Shown piece by piece: positions 35,055 to 42,828 of a DNA stretch of 51,510 nt. Under the pieces are notes generated by a model that saw only the letters and a program-made list of their open reading frames with translations, had not been told where the DNA came from and made no database searches. The translations under genes were made by a program, and so were the position numbers. Source of the stretch: an uncultured bacterium (GTDB lineage: Bacteria > Verrucomicrobiota > Lentisphaeria > Victivallales > UBA1829); NCBI GenBank assembly GCA_902774245.1, contig CACYHQ010000014.1, positions 1 through 51,510 on the forward strand. The letters are read 5' to 3'. Numbering within the stretch: position 1 is the first letter of the stretch; each line of letters opens with the position of its first letter.

Positions 35055-35103
35055 AGAAAAAGCCTCCGGGATTCCTGACGGGTCCCGGAGGCTGTTTTTT
35101 TTT
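35055..35103. terminator. Bidirectional terminator between convergent genes
   Basis: An 11-bp perfect stem, AGCCTCCGGGA (35061-35071) with TCCCGGAGGCT (35083-35093), is flanked by AAAAA at 35056-35060 and nine T at 35095-35103. It can stop the GH27 message on the plus strand and the next gene on the minus strand. Confidence 0.92.
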
Positions 35104-35122
35104 GCTTGACGGAGAGGATGAC

Positions 35123-35770
35123 TCAGCGTTTCTTCGTGCTGGAGGCCGGGGTCGGGTCCGGTTCGGTCAGTGCATTGTCGACCGCACGGACGGAACAGCC
35201 GGAATCGTTCCACACGAGGTACGCGTAATTGCTGTCCACGGAGAAACTCTTTTTGCCGCCTTCCTTGATGTTCTTGTCGCCCGTGACGGATTCGGCGTCC
35301 AGCACGACCGTGTACGTGACCGGGACATCGCCCTTCGCGCCGTTCTCCGCGGTCGTCTCCACGGAATCGAACATCGTGAGGATGACATAGCGGCCGTCGG
35401 TGATGATGCCGGTGATCGTGCCGGAGAACGAGAGGTTGGTATTGGACGGGATGGCCTTCGCACGGATGCAGTCGGCAATCTTTGTACTTGTTTTCCAGCG
35501 GTGCCCCGAGGATTTCGTGCGGGGCGAGGTTGTGCCGAACGGCGAGGCCGTGGCTGTGCTTCTGCCCGTTGCGGGCGCGGCGGAACCGGATCCCTTTCCC
35601 GCGTCGGACGAGGTCGCGATGTCGAAAATGCCCCTGCCGCCGGACTGCTTCGCGTTCGTTTTGCCGGAGGATGAAGAAGGCGGAGCCGAAAGCCCGGTCC
35701 GGGACTGCGCGAAGACGGCGCAGGCGGCCGCCATACAGAAGAAAGCGGTTAGTGCGATGCGAATCCTCAT
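35123..35770 (-). CDS. Small exported protein, unknown
   Basis: 215 residues. A signal peptide of about 21 residues ends in ACAVFAQ, then comes a Ser/Gly/Thr/Ala-rich stretch to about residue 85. A compact C-terminal domain of about 110 residues has beta-strand character (TNLSFSGTITGIITDGRYVI). Two cysteines are far apart in the mature part. I recognise no family; an OB-like fold is only a guess. AAAGGA lies eight bases before the ATG. It is convergent with the GH27 gene and divergent from the antiporter. Confidence 0.7.
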   Translation of the reverse strand: MRIRIALTAFFCMAAACAVFAQSRTGLSAPPSSSSGKTNAKQSGGRGIFDIATSSDAGKGSGSAAPATGRSTATASPFGTTSPRTKSSGHRWKTSTKIADCIRAKAIPSNTNLSFSGTITGIITDGRYVILTMFDSVETTAENGAKGDVPVTYTVVLDAESVTGDKNIKEGGKKSFSVDSNYAYLVWNDSGCSVRAVDNALTEPDPTPASSTKKR

Positions 35771-35872
35771 GTGTCCGGTCCTTTCCGGTTGAATGCAGCC
35801 AGTGGATGTTTGTCTTTGACTATAAAAGTATCATGCCAAACGCGGAAAAGCAAGCCGTTTTTCCGAAAAAAC

Positions 35873-35900
35873 TTGAATTCCCGGAAAAAACGTGTAGATT
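35873..35900 (+). promoter_or_regulatory. Candidate promoter of the antiporter gene
   Basis: TTGAAT (35873-35878) and TAGATT (35895-35900) are 16 bp apart. The leader would be about 80 bases. The other side of this 216-base gap should hold the promoter of the leftward exported-protein gene, but no convincing one is visible. Confidence 0.5.
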
Positions 35901-35986
35901 AAGAGGTCGAAGTTTCCCGCGCGTCTCCGACGATTTGAAGCGGGAATCCGTTTTTGCAATTCATTTTCAGGGAGTTCGAATTTACC

Positions 35987-36994
35987 ATGCCGATGCTTGA
36001 TCTCTTCCGCAATCTCGGACTTGCCGTCCTCGGGGTGGCGCTGCTGTACTACGGGGCGGAATTTCTGGTCAGGGGCGGCGTTTCGCTGGCGCTGAAGGCG
36101 CGCATCTCCCGTCTCGTGATCGGCCTCACGCTCGCGGCGTTCGCCACCAGCGCGCCGGAGCTGGTCGTGAGCATCGACTCGGCGCTGCGCGGTTCGGCAG
36201 ACATCAGCCTCGGCAACGTGGTTGGGTCGAACATCTGCAACGTGGCGCTGATCCTCGGACTGTGCGCCATCCTGCGCCCGATGCCGTTCCACGCGAACCT
36301 GAAAAAGTTCGACCTGCCCGTGATGCTGTTCGCCGTGCTCGCGCTCACCGGGTTTTATTTCCTGAGCCACGGCATCAACCGCTGGGAAGGCGCGTTCTTC
36401 TTCCTGTGCATCCTCACCTACACTACGCTGAACGTGATCCTGTCGAAGAAACAGGAGGCGAAGAAGGCGGCGGAGGGCGCGGCGGAAGCGGAGGCGGACT
36501 CCGGCGTCGATCCCGAGGTCGAGGAGAGCATGAAAAAGCCGCTCGGCGTGCCGCTGGCGCTGCTCGCGGTCGCGGGAGGTGTCGCCATGCTGGTGTTCGG
36601 CGCGAAGTCGTTCCTGATCGCCGCCGTGGCGTTCGCGAACGCCGCCGGCATCAGCGAGGCCGTGACCGGGCTGACGATCGTGGCGGTCGGGACCAGCCTG
36701 CCGGAACTCGCCACGTCGTTCGTGGCGGCGCTGAAGGGCGAGAACGACATCGCCATCGGCAACATCGTGGGGTCGAACATCTTCAACGTCTTCTGCATCC
36801 TCGGCATCGTGCCGATGATCTCGCCGCTCATGGGACAGTCGATCCGCGGCCTGGATTTCGCGGTCATGCTCGGCACGTCCGGCGCGCTGTTTCTCTTCGG
36901 GATGTTCGGCAAACGCCTCAACCGAATCCAGGGCGCGCTGCTGCTTTCGGCGTACATCGCGTACACCGTCTACCTGGTGATGCACCACGCCTGA
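35987..36994 (+). CDS. CaCA-family Ca2+/Na+ or cation antiporter (YrbG-like)
   Basis: 335 residues with about ten membrane segments and the two inverted alpha-repeats of the family. The first is FATSAPELV near 52-60 with SLGNVVGSNICN; the second is GTSLPELATS near 235 with AIGNIVGSNIFN. A hydrophilic Glu/Ala-rich loop (about 155-185) divides the halves. Such proteins exchange Ca2+ for Na+, K+ or H+ across the inner membrane. The start at 35987 follows CAGGGAG by twelve bases; ATG 35993 is close and possible, and a TTG 33 bases upstream is unlikely. Confidence 0.9.
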   Translation: MPMLDLFRNLGLAVLGVALLYYGAEFLVRGGVSLALKARISRLVIGLTLAAFATSAPELVVSIDSALRGSADISLGNVVGSNICNVALILGLCAILRPMPFHANLKKFDLPVMLFAVLALTGFYFLSHGINRWEGAFFFLCILTYTTLNVILSKKQEAKKAAEGAAEAEADSGVDPEVEESMKKPLGVPLALLAVAGGVAMLVFGAKSFLIAAVAFANAAGISEAVTGLTIVAVGTSLPELATSFVAALKGENDIAIGNIVGSNIFNVFCILGIVPMISPLMGQSIRGLDFAVMLGTSGALFLFGMFGKRLNRIQGALLLSAYIAYTVYLVMHHA

Positions 36995-36995
36995 A

Positions 36996-37044
36996 GCCGG
37001 AAAAACGCAAGAACTACTTCGCCGGGTTCGCCTCTTTTTCCGGC
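36996..37044. terminator. Long-loop inverted repeat between convergent genes
   Basis: GCCGGAAAAA (36996-37005) pairs with TTTTTCCGGC (37035-37044) across a 29-base loop. It overlaps the end of the lipoprotein gene. It may help stop the antiporter message, but the loop is long. Confidence 0.35.
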
Positions 37045-37811
37045 GCGGGGAGCAGCTTCACGGTCCGTGTTTCCCACATCTCAAGCAGTTCAGCCCTGTG
37101 CGCGGACAGCCACTTGTCGAGCGTGTCCTGCTTTTCCTGAGGCAATGACCATTTCCACACGAAAACGGCTTTTCCCGTCTGAACGTCGATGTCTTTTTCG
37201 CTTTCTCCGCATGTCACCTCGATCTTTGCGTTTCCGCGCTCCTTGCCGTAGGGATGCATTTTTACGGTCATCCCGTGGAACTGCGCGATCAGATTGGTGC
37301 GGATCTTTTCCGAAGACGCGTTCGGCGGATAGATAAGTTTGCCCTTGCTGAACTGGTTGTAGTAATATTCGATCGGTTTGAATTCCCCGGGCGTCAGCAG
37401 ACATGCCTGTTTCAATTCCGCTTCGGTCGGCAGCAAGGTCGTTTTGCCGGTCGCGTATTCCAGATAGCCGAATGTCCCGTCCTCTTTCCGGAAAACAGCG
37501 AAGTCTTCCAGCGGATGAAGATGCGTAATTCTCCCCCCGACATCAATCCCTTGCATGGATTTCGATCCCGCCGCGATATCGCCGCCGGTATGCTCTTCCA
37601 GATATCCTTCTCTCAGTTGGTCGATCGTCGAGATCTGGTACGGATATTTCAGCGGAAGACGGTACCAGTCCCGGAAGCCAGTGTATGTGTAGAACGGATG
37701 CATGGGCGGAGGCTTCGGCGAACTGCTTCCGCTCAGTTTCTGTTTGATGCGTCCGCACCCCGTGAGCAGCACGACCAGACACAGAAGGACAAAGAGCAGT
37801 GACTTTTTCAT
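37014..37811 (-). CDS. Lipoprotein, unknown
   Basis: 265 residues with a clear lipoprotein signal: MKKSLLFVLL, a hydrophobic core and the lipobox LLTGC with Cys19. The mature part begins with Lys/Ser/Pro and holds an acidic-aromatic alpha/beta region with no family I recognise. Tyr-rich motifs (FYTYTGFRDWY, LPLKYPYQI) stand early. The start at 37811 is fixed by GAGGTG and by the signal; the longer frame to 37928 has no support. Its ATG overlaps the stop of the upstream membrane gene, so both are co-translated downstream of the toxin-antitoxin pair. Confidence 0.75.
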   Translation of the reverse strand: MKKSLLFVLLCLVVLLTGCGRIKQKLSGSSSPKPPPMHPFYTYTGFRDWYRLPLKYPYQISTIDQLREGYLEEHTGGDIAAGSKSMQGIDVGGRITHLHPLEDFAVFRKEDGTFGYLEYATGKTTLLPTEAELKQACLLTPGEFKPIEYYYNQFSKGKLIYPPNASSEKIRTNLIAQFHGMTVKMHPYGKERGNAKIEVTCGESEKDIDVQTGKAVFVWKWSLPQEKQDTLDKWLSAHRAELLEMWETRTVKLLPAPEKEANPAK

Positions 37812-38209
37812 GGTTTCACCTCGGGGTTGAGTTCGGGAGGCAGTTTCATTTTCTTGCGTTTCGGGTCGATGTTTTTGAGCGGATCGCCGGAATGTTCGAT
37901 GATTAATCTGTCGCCCTGAATATACCATTTGATCCGACCCGATCCATAATCAGACTTGTACCGTTCCTCAAGAAAATTATTCTCGAATTTCACGTCATCC
38001 AGATCTTTCGGCAATTCTCCGGTTTCCTGCAGTTTTTCCGCAACAATCCCGAGCATTTGTTCCAACTGATAGTTGAGGGTTTGTTCCCTGGGTACAACGT
38101 CACCGAGAAGATACGCGCCGAAATAATCCGCAACGAAACTCAGAAAAATGATGCCGATGAGGATAAAAAACACTAGAAACACCGGGCTGATCCTGCGTTG
38201 TTTCTTCAT
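37808..38209 (-). CDS. Small N-terminally anchored membrane protein, unknown
   Basis: 133 residues. One hydrophobic segment (about 9-30, SPVFLVFFILIGIIFLSFVAD) follows a basic N-terminus; the rest is charged and probably periplasmic, with a conserved-looking GRIKWYIQGDRLIIEHSGDP strand pair. No family recognised. GAGGA is nine bases before the ATG. It lies 30 bases behind the antitoxin and overlaps the lipoprotein start by four bases, so the four leftward genes may form one transcript. Confidence 0.65.
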   Translation of the reverse strand: MKKQRRISPVFLVFFILIGIIFLSFVADYFGAYLLGDVVPREQTLNYQLEQMLGIVAEKLQETGELPKDLDDVKFENNFLEERYKSDYGSGRIKWYIQGDRLIIEHSGDPLKNIDPKRKKMKLPPELNPEVKP

Positions 38210-38239
38210 CGGAAAACTCCTCGGAAGAGAAGGCTGTGT

Positions 38240-38593
38240 TTAAATGAGGGCGATTTTCTTTCCGCAGGCGCGGGCATAACGCGCGAGCGTGGAAAACGTG
38301 ATGTTCTTTTTGCCGTGTTCGACCGCGGCGATATAAGTCTGGCTCGTCCCCATCCGCCGTGCCAGTTCTTTTTGGGTCAGTTTGGCTTCCCGGCGGGCTT
38401 TGTACAACTCTTCTCTGAGGCGGAAACGTTCGAACATGGCGTTGACCTCTTCCGCATTTGCCGGGTCGTTGAAATACGCGTCACGTTCCAGCTCTTCCTG
38501 ACTTCGGATGCCTTTTTTCGCACGTTCTAGTATTTCTGCGATATTTGCGGCGTTTTCCTCGTCCGTCCAGTCCTCTTGTCTTTTCTTCTTCAT
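38240..38593 (-). CDS. Antitoxin, XRE/HigA-type helix-turn-helix protein
   Basis: 117 residues. An acidic N-terminal half (about 1-60) may contact the toxin. The C-terminal half is a helix-turn-helix of XRE type: LTQKELARRMGTSQTYIAAV, then HGKKNITFSTLARYARACG. It should bind the operon promoter and neutralise the toxin. AAGGAGG sits six bases before ATG 38593; the TTG six bases further up is excluded because it touches that site. The start overlaps the toxin stop by four bases, as is usual in toxin-first HigBA operons. Confidence 0.88.
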   Translation of the reverse strand: MKKKRQEDWTDEENAANIAEILERAKKGIRSQEELERDAYFNDPANAEEVNAMFERFRLREELYKARREAKLTQKELARRMGTSQTYIAAVEHGKKNITFSTLARYARACGKKIALI

Positions 38594-38937
38594 ATGCAAC
38601 CTCCTTGTATCAACTGCCTCAGCAGTTTTCGTGCTTGTTTCAGTTCGTTTTCCGGTATTTGTTCGGTTTTCTTCACGTAGCCGTGAATGCCATAGATTAC
38701 ATCATAAAGACCGTACACGTAAAAAACACGTATATTTCCCGTTTGGATTACACGCAGGGCAAACAAATCTTCACCCTCGATCTTTTCCGCATTCGGATAG
38801 TTCAAGTATCCGTCCCGCTCAAGTTGAAAGATCAGGCCGTTCAGCTCCTGTTTGACTTCGCCGGGCTGGTCGCGCAGGAAGTCTTTCACTCTGTCGAGCA
38901 ATTCAAAGTGTTTTTTCTTCTTAATCGGGCGGTTCAT
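38590..38937 (-). CDS. Toxin, HigB/Gp49-like (RelE superfamily)
   Basis: 115 residues. The RelE-like fold is suggested by VKDFLRDQPGEVKQELNGLI helices, then the strands ALRVIQTGNIRVFYVYG and IYGIHGYVKKTEQIPENEL, the latter being the typical HigB/Gp49 ending. HigB-type toxins cut ribosome-bound mRNA. GAGGAAG precedes the ATG. It is the first gene of a leftward operon with a strong promoter (38967-38995). Confidence 0.88.
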   Translation of the reverse strand: MNRPIKKKKHFELLDRVKDFLRDQPGEVKQELNGLIFQLERDGYLNYPNAEKIEGEDLFALRVIQTGNIRVFYVYGLYDVIYGIHGYVKKTEQIPENELKQARKLLRQLIQGGCI

Positions 38938-38966
38938 GACTTCCTCATTTGTTCCGGAACCTAAGT

Positions 38967-38995
38967 AATATATCCGCCGGGATAACTTTTTTCAA
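38967..38995 (-). promoter_or_regulatory. Promoter of the toxin-antitoxin operon
   Basis: On the minus strand TTGAAA (38990-38995) and TATATT (38967-38972) are 17 bp apart, identical in form to the rpsT and glmM promoters. The antitoxin would be expected to bind here; no perfect long palindrome is visible. Confidence 0.8.
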
Positions 38996-39073
38996 GCATT
39001 TTCTTGTTCTTTTTCAGAAAAAAGCAGGAGCAGGAGGATAGCAATGCTGTATGGCAAAACGGATTATATGCAT

Positions 39074-39970
39074 TCAGAAGATCACGTCGTCGGCGAGGAT
39101 CAGGAAGACGATCATCGCGCCGAGCTCGGCGGTCTCGCAGACGGCTCCGGCGAATTCGGGCGGCGGGCTGACTCGCAGCTTCTTCGACGCCTCGGTGTTC
39201 CAGTACAGCACGGACAGGAATCCGCTCGCCAGGAACGTGACGGCGTCCTGAATGCCGAGGCTGACGACCGTGAGGAACGGGGAGAAACCAGTGACGTCGC
39301 CGGTACGGCTGCGGAACCCGGACATCGTGAGCTTCATCGAGCGGAATGAGAAGAAATCGCCGCCGTAGGTGCGGATCAAGCCCAGCGCGAACGCCAGAAG
39401 CAGCATCGCGACGACGACCCAGCCCAGCCGGAGCACCTCAAGGACCTCGGGGCGTTCCCGGCCGTTGCCGGACGGATAGGCGAACAGCATCGCGATGCGC
39501 CCGAAGAACGGCACCGCGACGAGCGTGAGGGCGAGCATCATATTGTCGCCGAAGAGCGCGGTCCGCATGAAGATCAGGTACATCACGAGCAGTTTCAGCC
39601 CGACCAGGAGGGCGGTGCACGGGGAGGAACCCGGCTGCGCGGCGCGTCCGAGGCGTTCCTCGGGGGAGACGTTATCGCCCGCGAGCATCCGGCAGGCGGC
39701 GTCGAACGCGTGGAAATTGTCGAACCGCGTGAGCCATTCCAGCAGGAAGACGTAGATGCCCGAGGCGAGCAGGACAAATCCCTGCAGGCCGCGGAAGTTC
39801 GCGCTGACGAGCAGCGTGGGGAGCGTGGCGACAGCCCCGATCAGAAGTCCGGCGAACGGCTGAAGCGTCAGGGCACGGGAGTACAGAGCGGGCTCGGCGG
39901 GCTTCACGGGACCGCGGAACCGCGTGCCGAAACTGAGCGCGGCGAGGAGGACTTGCAGGAAACGGGGCAT
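39074..39970 (-). CDS. CobS-like membrane protein, diverged
   Basis: 298 residues with about seven hydrophobic segments. The overall layout recalls CobS (adenosylcobinamide-GDP ribazoletransferase): AALSFGTRFRGPVKP and YSRALTLQPFAGLLIGA at the start, and CETAELGAMIVFLIL at the end, comparable to the CobS C-terminus. However, the metal-binding HLDGLADT motif is replaced by LTRFDNFHAFDAA, and the TGD near the end is lost. It may have another role. No cobalamin genes are nearby. There is little room and no clear ribosome site between its ATG and the terminator of glmU-like, so its expression is unclear. Confidence 0.5.
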   Translation of the reverse strand: MPRFLQVLLAALSFGTRFRGPVKPAEPALYSRALTLQPFAGLLIGAVATLPTLLVSANFRGLQGFVLLASGIYVFLLEWLTRFDNFHAFDAACRMLAGDNVSPEERLGRAAQPGSSPCTALLVGLKLLVMYLIFMRTALFGDNMMLALTLVAVPFFGRIAMLFAYPSGNGRERPEVLEVLRLGWVVVAMLLLAFALGLIRTYGGDFFSFRSMKLTMSGFRSRTGDVTGFSPFLTVVSLGIQDAVTFLASGFLSVLYWNTEASKKLRVSPPPEFAGAVCETAELGAMIVFLILADDVIF

Positions 39971-39993
39971 GGTTTGTCTTGCTTGTTGCGTTG

Positions 39994-40034
39994 AAAAAAG
40001 CCGCCGGGCGTCTGGATGGAGCTTCGCCCGGCGG
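39994..40034 (-). terminator. Terminator of the glmM operon
   Basis: On the minus strand CCGCCGGGCG pairs with CGCCCGGCGG (40001-40010 and 40025-40034 on the plus strand) and is followed by TTTTTT (39994-39999). It is a strong intrinsic terminator. Confidence 0.9.
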
Positions 40035-40057
40035 AGGGGATTACGTTTGTGAGAAGA

Positions 40058-40957
40058 TCACTTCATCAGGTCGAGCTGGACCACGTCGCCGGGGCGGGTC
40101 TGGACGTCGGCCCAGATCTTGCGGCCGGGGTAGATGGCCGTGTGGATGCCGGTGTGGACGTTCTCGCCGATGATGGAGCCGAATTTGCGGCGGCCGGTGT
40201 CGATGAGGCAGCCCTGGACCATGGAACGGTGGTTCTTGCCATCGTGACGGAAATTCGAGGTGATGGTGCCCGCGCCGAAGTTGACGTTCTGGCAGACGAT
40301 GGAGTCGCCGATGTAGGAGAGGTGTCCGGCGGCGACGTGCGTCATGAGGATGGAGTTCTTGATCTCGACGGCCTGCCCGATGTGGCATTTATCGGAAATG
40401 AAGTTGTAGCCGCGCAGATAGCAGTTCGGGCCGATCTTGCAGTTCTTGCCGATCACGGCGACGCCCTCGATGTAGACGCCGGGGAGCAGCACGGAGCCTT
40501 CGCCCAGGATCACCACGCCGTCGAGCGTGACGCGTTCGCGCACGGTGCCGTTGATGACGTTTTCGGTGTAGCCCGCGAGGTATTCCTCGTTGATCTTCAG
40601 CAGATCCCACGGATAGCGGATGCGGAAGGATGCTTCGTCGGCGGGGATGGCGACGGTGTTCGCGCCGCAGCCGGTGCATTCGGCGGCCACGCCGTCGGCG
40701 TCGGTCACGGAGAAGGATTTGCCGTCCGCGATCGCGGCGGACGCCTTTTCGAGCAACGCCTTGGACGGCCAGAAATCGGACGCGAGGCGGAGATGCGCGC
40801 CGGGCGCGGCGTTCTGGATTGAGGACCAGCGGGCCAGCAGGGTGGATTCGAGCGTGCCGGCGGCGAGTTCCAGTTCAAGAGCCGGCTTCTTGCAGGTCAG
40901 GGGTTCCAGCAGGGCGGGATTGCCGTGCTCGACGATTTCGAAAGCGAACGTAGCCAT
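40058..40957 (-). CDS. GlmU-like left-handed beta-helix acyltransferase without pyrophosphorylase domain
   Basis: 299 residues. About 100 N-terminal residues are not a full uridylyltransferase and lack its signature. YPWDLLKINEEYL near 113-125 and the following hexapeptide repeats resemble the C-terminal half of GlmU. HLSYIGDSIVCQNVNFGAGTI followed by TSNFRHDGKNH is the acetyl-CoA/acceptor region, with the GAGT motif. The likely reaction is acetylation of glucosamine-1-phosphate. It starts on the last base of the glmM stop (TAATG), so the two steps are coupled. The uridylyl step would need another enzyme elsewhere. Confidence 0.75.
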   Translation of the reverse strand: MATFAFEIVEHGNPALLEPLTCKKPALELELAAGTLESTLLARWSSIQNAAPGAHLRLASDFWPSKALLEKASAAIADGKSFSVTDADGVAAECTGCGANTVAIPADEASFRIRYPWDLLKINEEYLAGYTENVINGTVRERVTLDGVVILGEGSVLLPGVYIEGVAVIGKNCKIGPNCYLRGYNFISDKCHIGQAVEIKNSILMTHVAAGHLSYIGDSIVCQNVNFGAGTITSNFRHDGKNHRSMVQGCLIDTGRRKFGSIIGENVHTGIHTAIYPGRKIWADVQTRPGDVVQLDLMK

Positions 40958-42336
40958 TATGGGATTACCTCCAGTTCGCGGGCTGCGACGCCCGCTATTT
41001 TGTCATGCCAGAGCCGCGCGGCGGATTCCGTTCGGGCTTCGGCGAGAATACGAAGTTTGTTTTCGGTGCCGGAGTAGCGCACGATCACGCGTCCGGCGTC
41101 CCCGAGGTCCTGCTTGGCCTCGCGGATGCACTTGGAAAGCTCCGGCAGGTCGTCGAACGGGACGCGCTCGGCGATGCGGAGCGAACTTTGGATCTGCGGA
41201 TACTCGCGCATGAATCCGGCGAGCTCGGCGATGGATTTGCCCGTCTCCTTCATGATGCGCATCACGTGCAGGGCGGAGATGAGGCCGTCGCCGGTCGGGG
41301 AATGCTCCAGAAAGATCAGGTGTCCAGTCTGTTCTCCGCCCAGGTTCAGCCCCTTTTCGCGCATGCGCTCGATCACGTAGCGGTCGCCGACGTTGGTGAC
41401 TTCGACTTTGATGCCCGCCTGACGCATTGCGTCGTGCAGCCCGAGGTTGCTGATGGATGTGACGGCGACCGTGTCGTTGCAGAGCTGGCCGCGCGATTTG
41501 TAGTCCAGCGCGCACAGCCCGATGATGCGGTCGCAGTTGATGATGGCGCCGGTATGGTCGCAGAACTGCACCCGGTCGGCGTCGCCGTCGAACGACACGC
41601 CGATGTCCGCGCCGTGCTCCTTCACCAGACGGCACATGTTCTCCGGATGAAGCGCGCCGCAGCCGTCGTTGATGTTGAGTCCGTCCGGTTTCACGCCCGA
41701 CGTGATGACCTCGGCCCCGAGCTCGCGCATTACGATGGGCGCCACGTAGTAGGACGCGCCGTTTGCGCAGTCCAGCACCACTTTCATGCCCTTCAGCGAG
41801 GTGTAGCCGATGGAGCGTTTCGCCTGGTGGATGTAGCGTCCGCGGGCGTCGTCCACGCGGAACGCCTTTCCGATGTCGGGCGTGCCGTCGGCGGGGTGCT
41901 CCATCATGGAGAAGATGGCGCGTTCGATGTCGTCCTCGACCTCGTCCGGGAGCTTGAAGCCCTCGGAATTGAACAGCTTGATGCCGTTGTCCGAGGCGGG
42001 ATTGTGGGAGGCTGTAATCATGACGCCGCAGTCGGCGCACATGGATTTCGTGAGGCTGGCGACCGCGGGCGTCGGCATCGGGCCGATCTCGTAGGCGTCC
42101 ATGCCCATGCTCACCATGCCGCTGATCAGCGCCGTTTCCAGCATGTAGCCGGAGATGCGCGTGTCTTTGCCGATGATGGCGCGCGGATTGCCGCGCTGCC
42201 CGAAAGCATCGTCCCGGGGCGTATTCCGGCAGAAATGCCGTGCGACGGCTTTGCCCGCCAGCAGGGCGAGCTCCGGCGTGATAGGATATTCATTTGCCTT
42301 GCCTCGAATGCCGTCAGTCCCGAATAACCGCCCCAT
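40957..42336 (-). CDS. glmM: Phosphoglucosamine mutase
   Basis: 459 residues of normal length. GRLFGTDGIRGKAN opens the protein, the phosphoserine loop is ITASHNPASDNGIK with Ser110, the metal site is DGDADR, and the sugar loop GGEQTGHLIF follows. GlmM converts glucosamine-6-phosphate to glucosamine-1-phosphate for UDP-GlcNAc. AAGGAGA is five bases before ATG 42336, which rules out the 95-residue extension in the same frame. A TTGAAA-N17-TATATT promoter and a leader of about 125 bases lie upstream. The GlmU-like gene follows with a one-base overlap. Confidence 0.95.
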   Translation of the reverse strand: MGRLFGTDGIRGKANEYPITPELALLAGKAVARHFCRNTPRDDAFGQRGNPRAIIGKDTRISGYMLETALISGMVSMGMDAYEIGPMPTPAVASLTKSMCADCGVMITASHNPASDNGIKLFNSEGFKLPDEVEDDIERAIFSMMEHPADGTPDIGKAFRVDDARGRYIHQAKRSIGYTSLKGMKVVLDCANGASYYVAPIVMRELGAEVITSGVKPDGLNINDGCGALHPENMCRLVKEHGADIGVSFDGDADRVQFCDHTGAIINCDRIIGLCALDYKSRGQLCNDTVAVTSISNLGLHDAMRQAGIKVEVTNVGDRYVIERMREKGLNLGGEQTGHLIFLEHSPTGDGLISALHVMRIMKETGKSIAELAGFMREYPQIQSSLRIAERVPFDDLPELSKCIREAKQDLGDAGRVIVRYSGTENKLRILAEARTESAARLWHDKIAGVAARELEVIP

Positions 42337-42351
42337 ACGCGTCTCCTTCCG

Positions 42352-42382
42352 GTCCGGACGCCTCATTCCGGCGTGCCCGGAC
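42352..42382 (-). promoter_or_regulatory. Hairpin next to the glmM ribosome site
   Basis: On the minus strand GTCCGG-GC-ACGCC folds with GGCGT-CCGGAC around GGAATGA: 11 base pairs with a two-base bulge, ending four bases before GGAAGGAGA. It could affect ribosome access. No known riboswitch class is recognised. Confidence 0.5.
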
Positions 42383-42407
42383 GATGTGTTTTCGTCTTTT
42401 TTGAACG

Positions 42408-42431
42408 TCATTTGACTATGATTCCGCTCAT
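42408..42431 (-). CDS. Seven-residue upstream ORF in the glmM leader
   Basis: ATG-AGC-GGA-ATC-ATA-GTC-AAA-TGA (MSGIIVK) starts at 42431, preceded by GGAAGGAAATC, a usable ribosome site. It ends 25 bases before the leader hairpin. It may be a leader peptide, or chance. It is far too short for homology. Confidence 0.3.
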   Translation of the reverse strand: MSGIIVK

Positions 42432-42462
42432 GATTTCCTTCCGTGAACAAAACCATGCTGTT

Positions 42463-42491
42463 AATATACGTTTTTCCGGCCTGTTTTTCAA
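42463..42491 (-). promoter_or_regulatory. glmM promoter
   Basis: On the minus strand TTGAAA (42486-42491) and TATATT (42463-42468) are 17 bp apart. The plus-strand stretch 42492-42631 between this promoter and the tRNA fragment shows no gene. Confidence 0.8.
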
Positions 42492-42631
42492 TAATCCTAC
42501 AGCATTTTTTCAAAAAAAACTTGCAGAGTTTGGAACATGAACAGACTTGCTTAACAGGATATGATCCGGATAATCTTCGAATTCTGAAAGGTAGTGCTGA
42601 AAAAAGCCGACTGAAAATCAAGGCATAAAAA

Positions 42632-42682
42632 TGGTGGATCCTGCTGGGTTTGAACCAGCGACCAAAGGTTTATGAGACCTCC
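42632..42682 (-). tRNA. tRNA-Met(CAT) 3' fragment, probable integration site
   Basis: Read leftward, the sequence contains the 3' half of a tRNA: anticodon stem-loop GAGGT-CTCATAA-ACCTT with anticodon CAT (42672-42674 on the plus strand), the T-arm GCTGG-TTCAAAC-CCAGC, and the acceptor end GGATCC-A-CCA at 42632. The 5' half (D-arm and the matching GGATCC strand) is absent upstream. Such 3' fragments are left when an integrase recombines in a tRNA gene. A truncated integrase begins 150 bases away, which fits. Confidence 0.8.
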
Positions 42683-42742
42683 GGTCGTCCATATATATCA
42701 TATTTACAATGAGAATTTTGCAAAATCTTTTTAGTCGGTCAG

Positions 42743-42763
42743 CTTGACGATTACTTGACGATT
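42743..42763. repeat. Tandem 10-bp direct repeat, possible integrase arm sites
   Basis: CTTGACGATT occurs twice, 11 bases apart centre to centre (42743-42752 and 42754-42763), between the tRNA fragment and the integrase start. Related CAATCGCAAACCATCG wording follows at 42791-42806. One helical turn of spacing would suit paired protein binding. Integrase or excisionase arm sites are an inference. Confidence 0.4.
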
Positions 42764-42828
42764 GCGACCTGATGTTACGGTAAAAGCAAACAATCGCAAA
42801 CCATCGTAACAGAAGAAAGGTACGACCG

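Noticed and set aside
35835..35855. A sigma-54 promoter (TGGCATG-N4-TTTTA on the minus strand)
   Set aside because: The required GC of the -12 element is absent.
39044..39349. A 101-residue plus-strand frame preceded by AGGAGG
   Set aside because: Despite the good ribosome site, its body is the antisense of the CobS-like gene and has no protein-like pattern.
42632..42710. A complete tRNA gene
   Set aside because: The 5' acceptor strand and D-arm are missing; only the anticodon arm, T-arm and 3' end are present.
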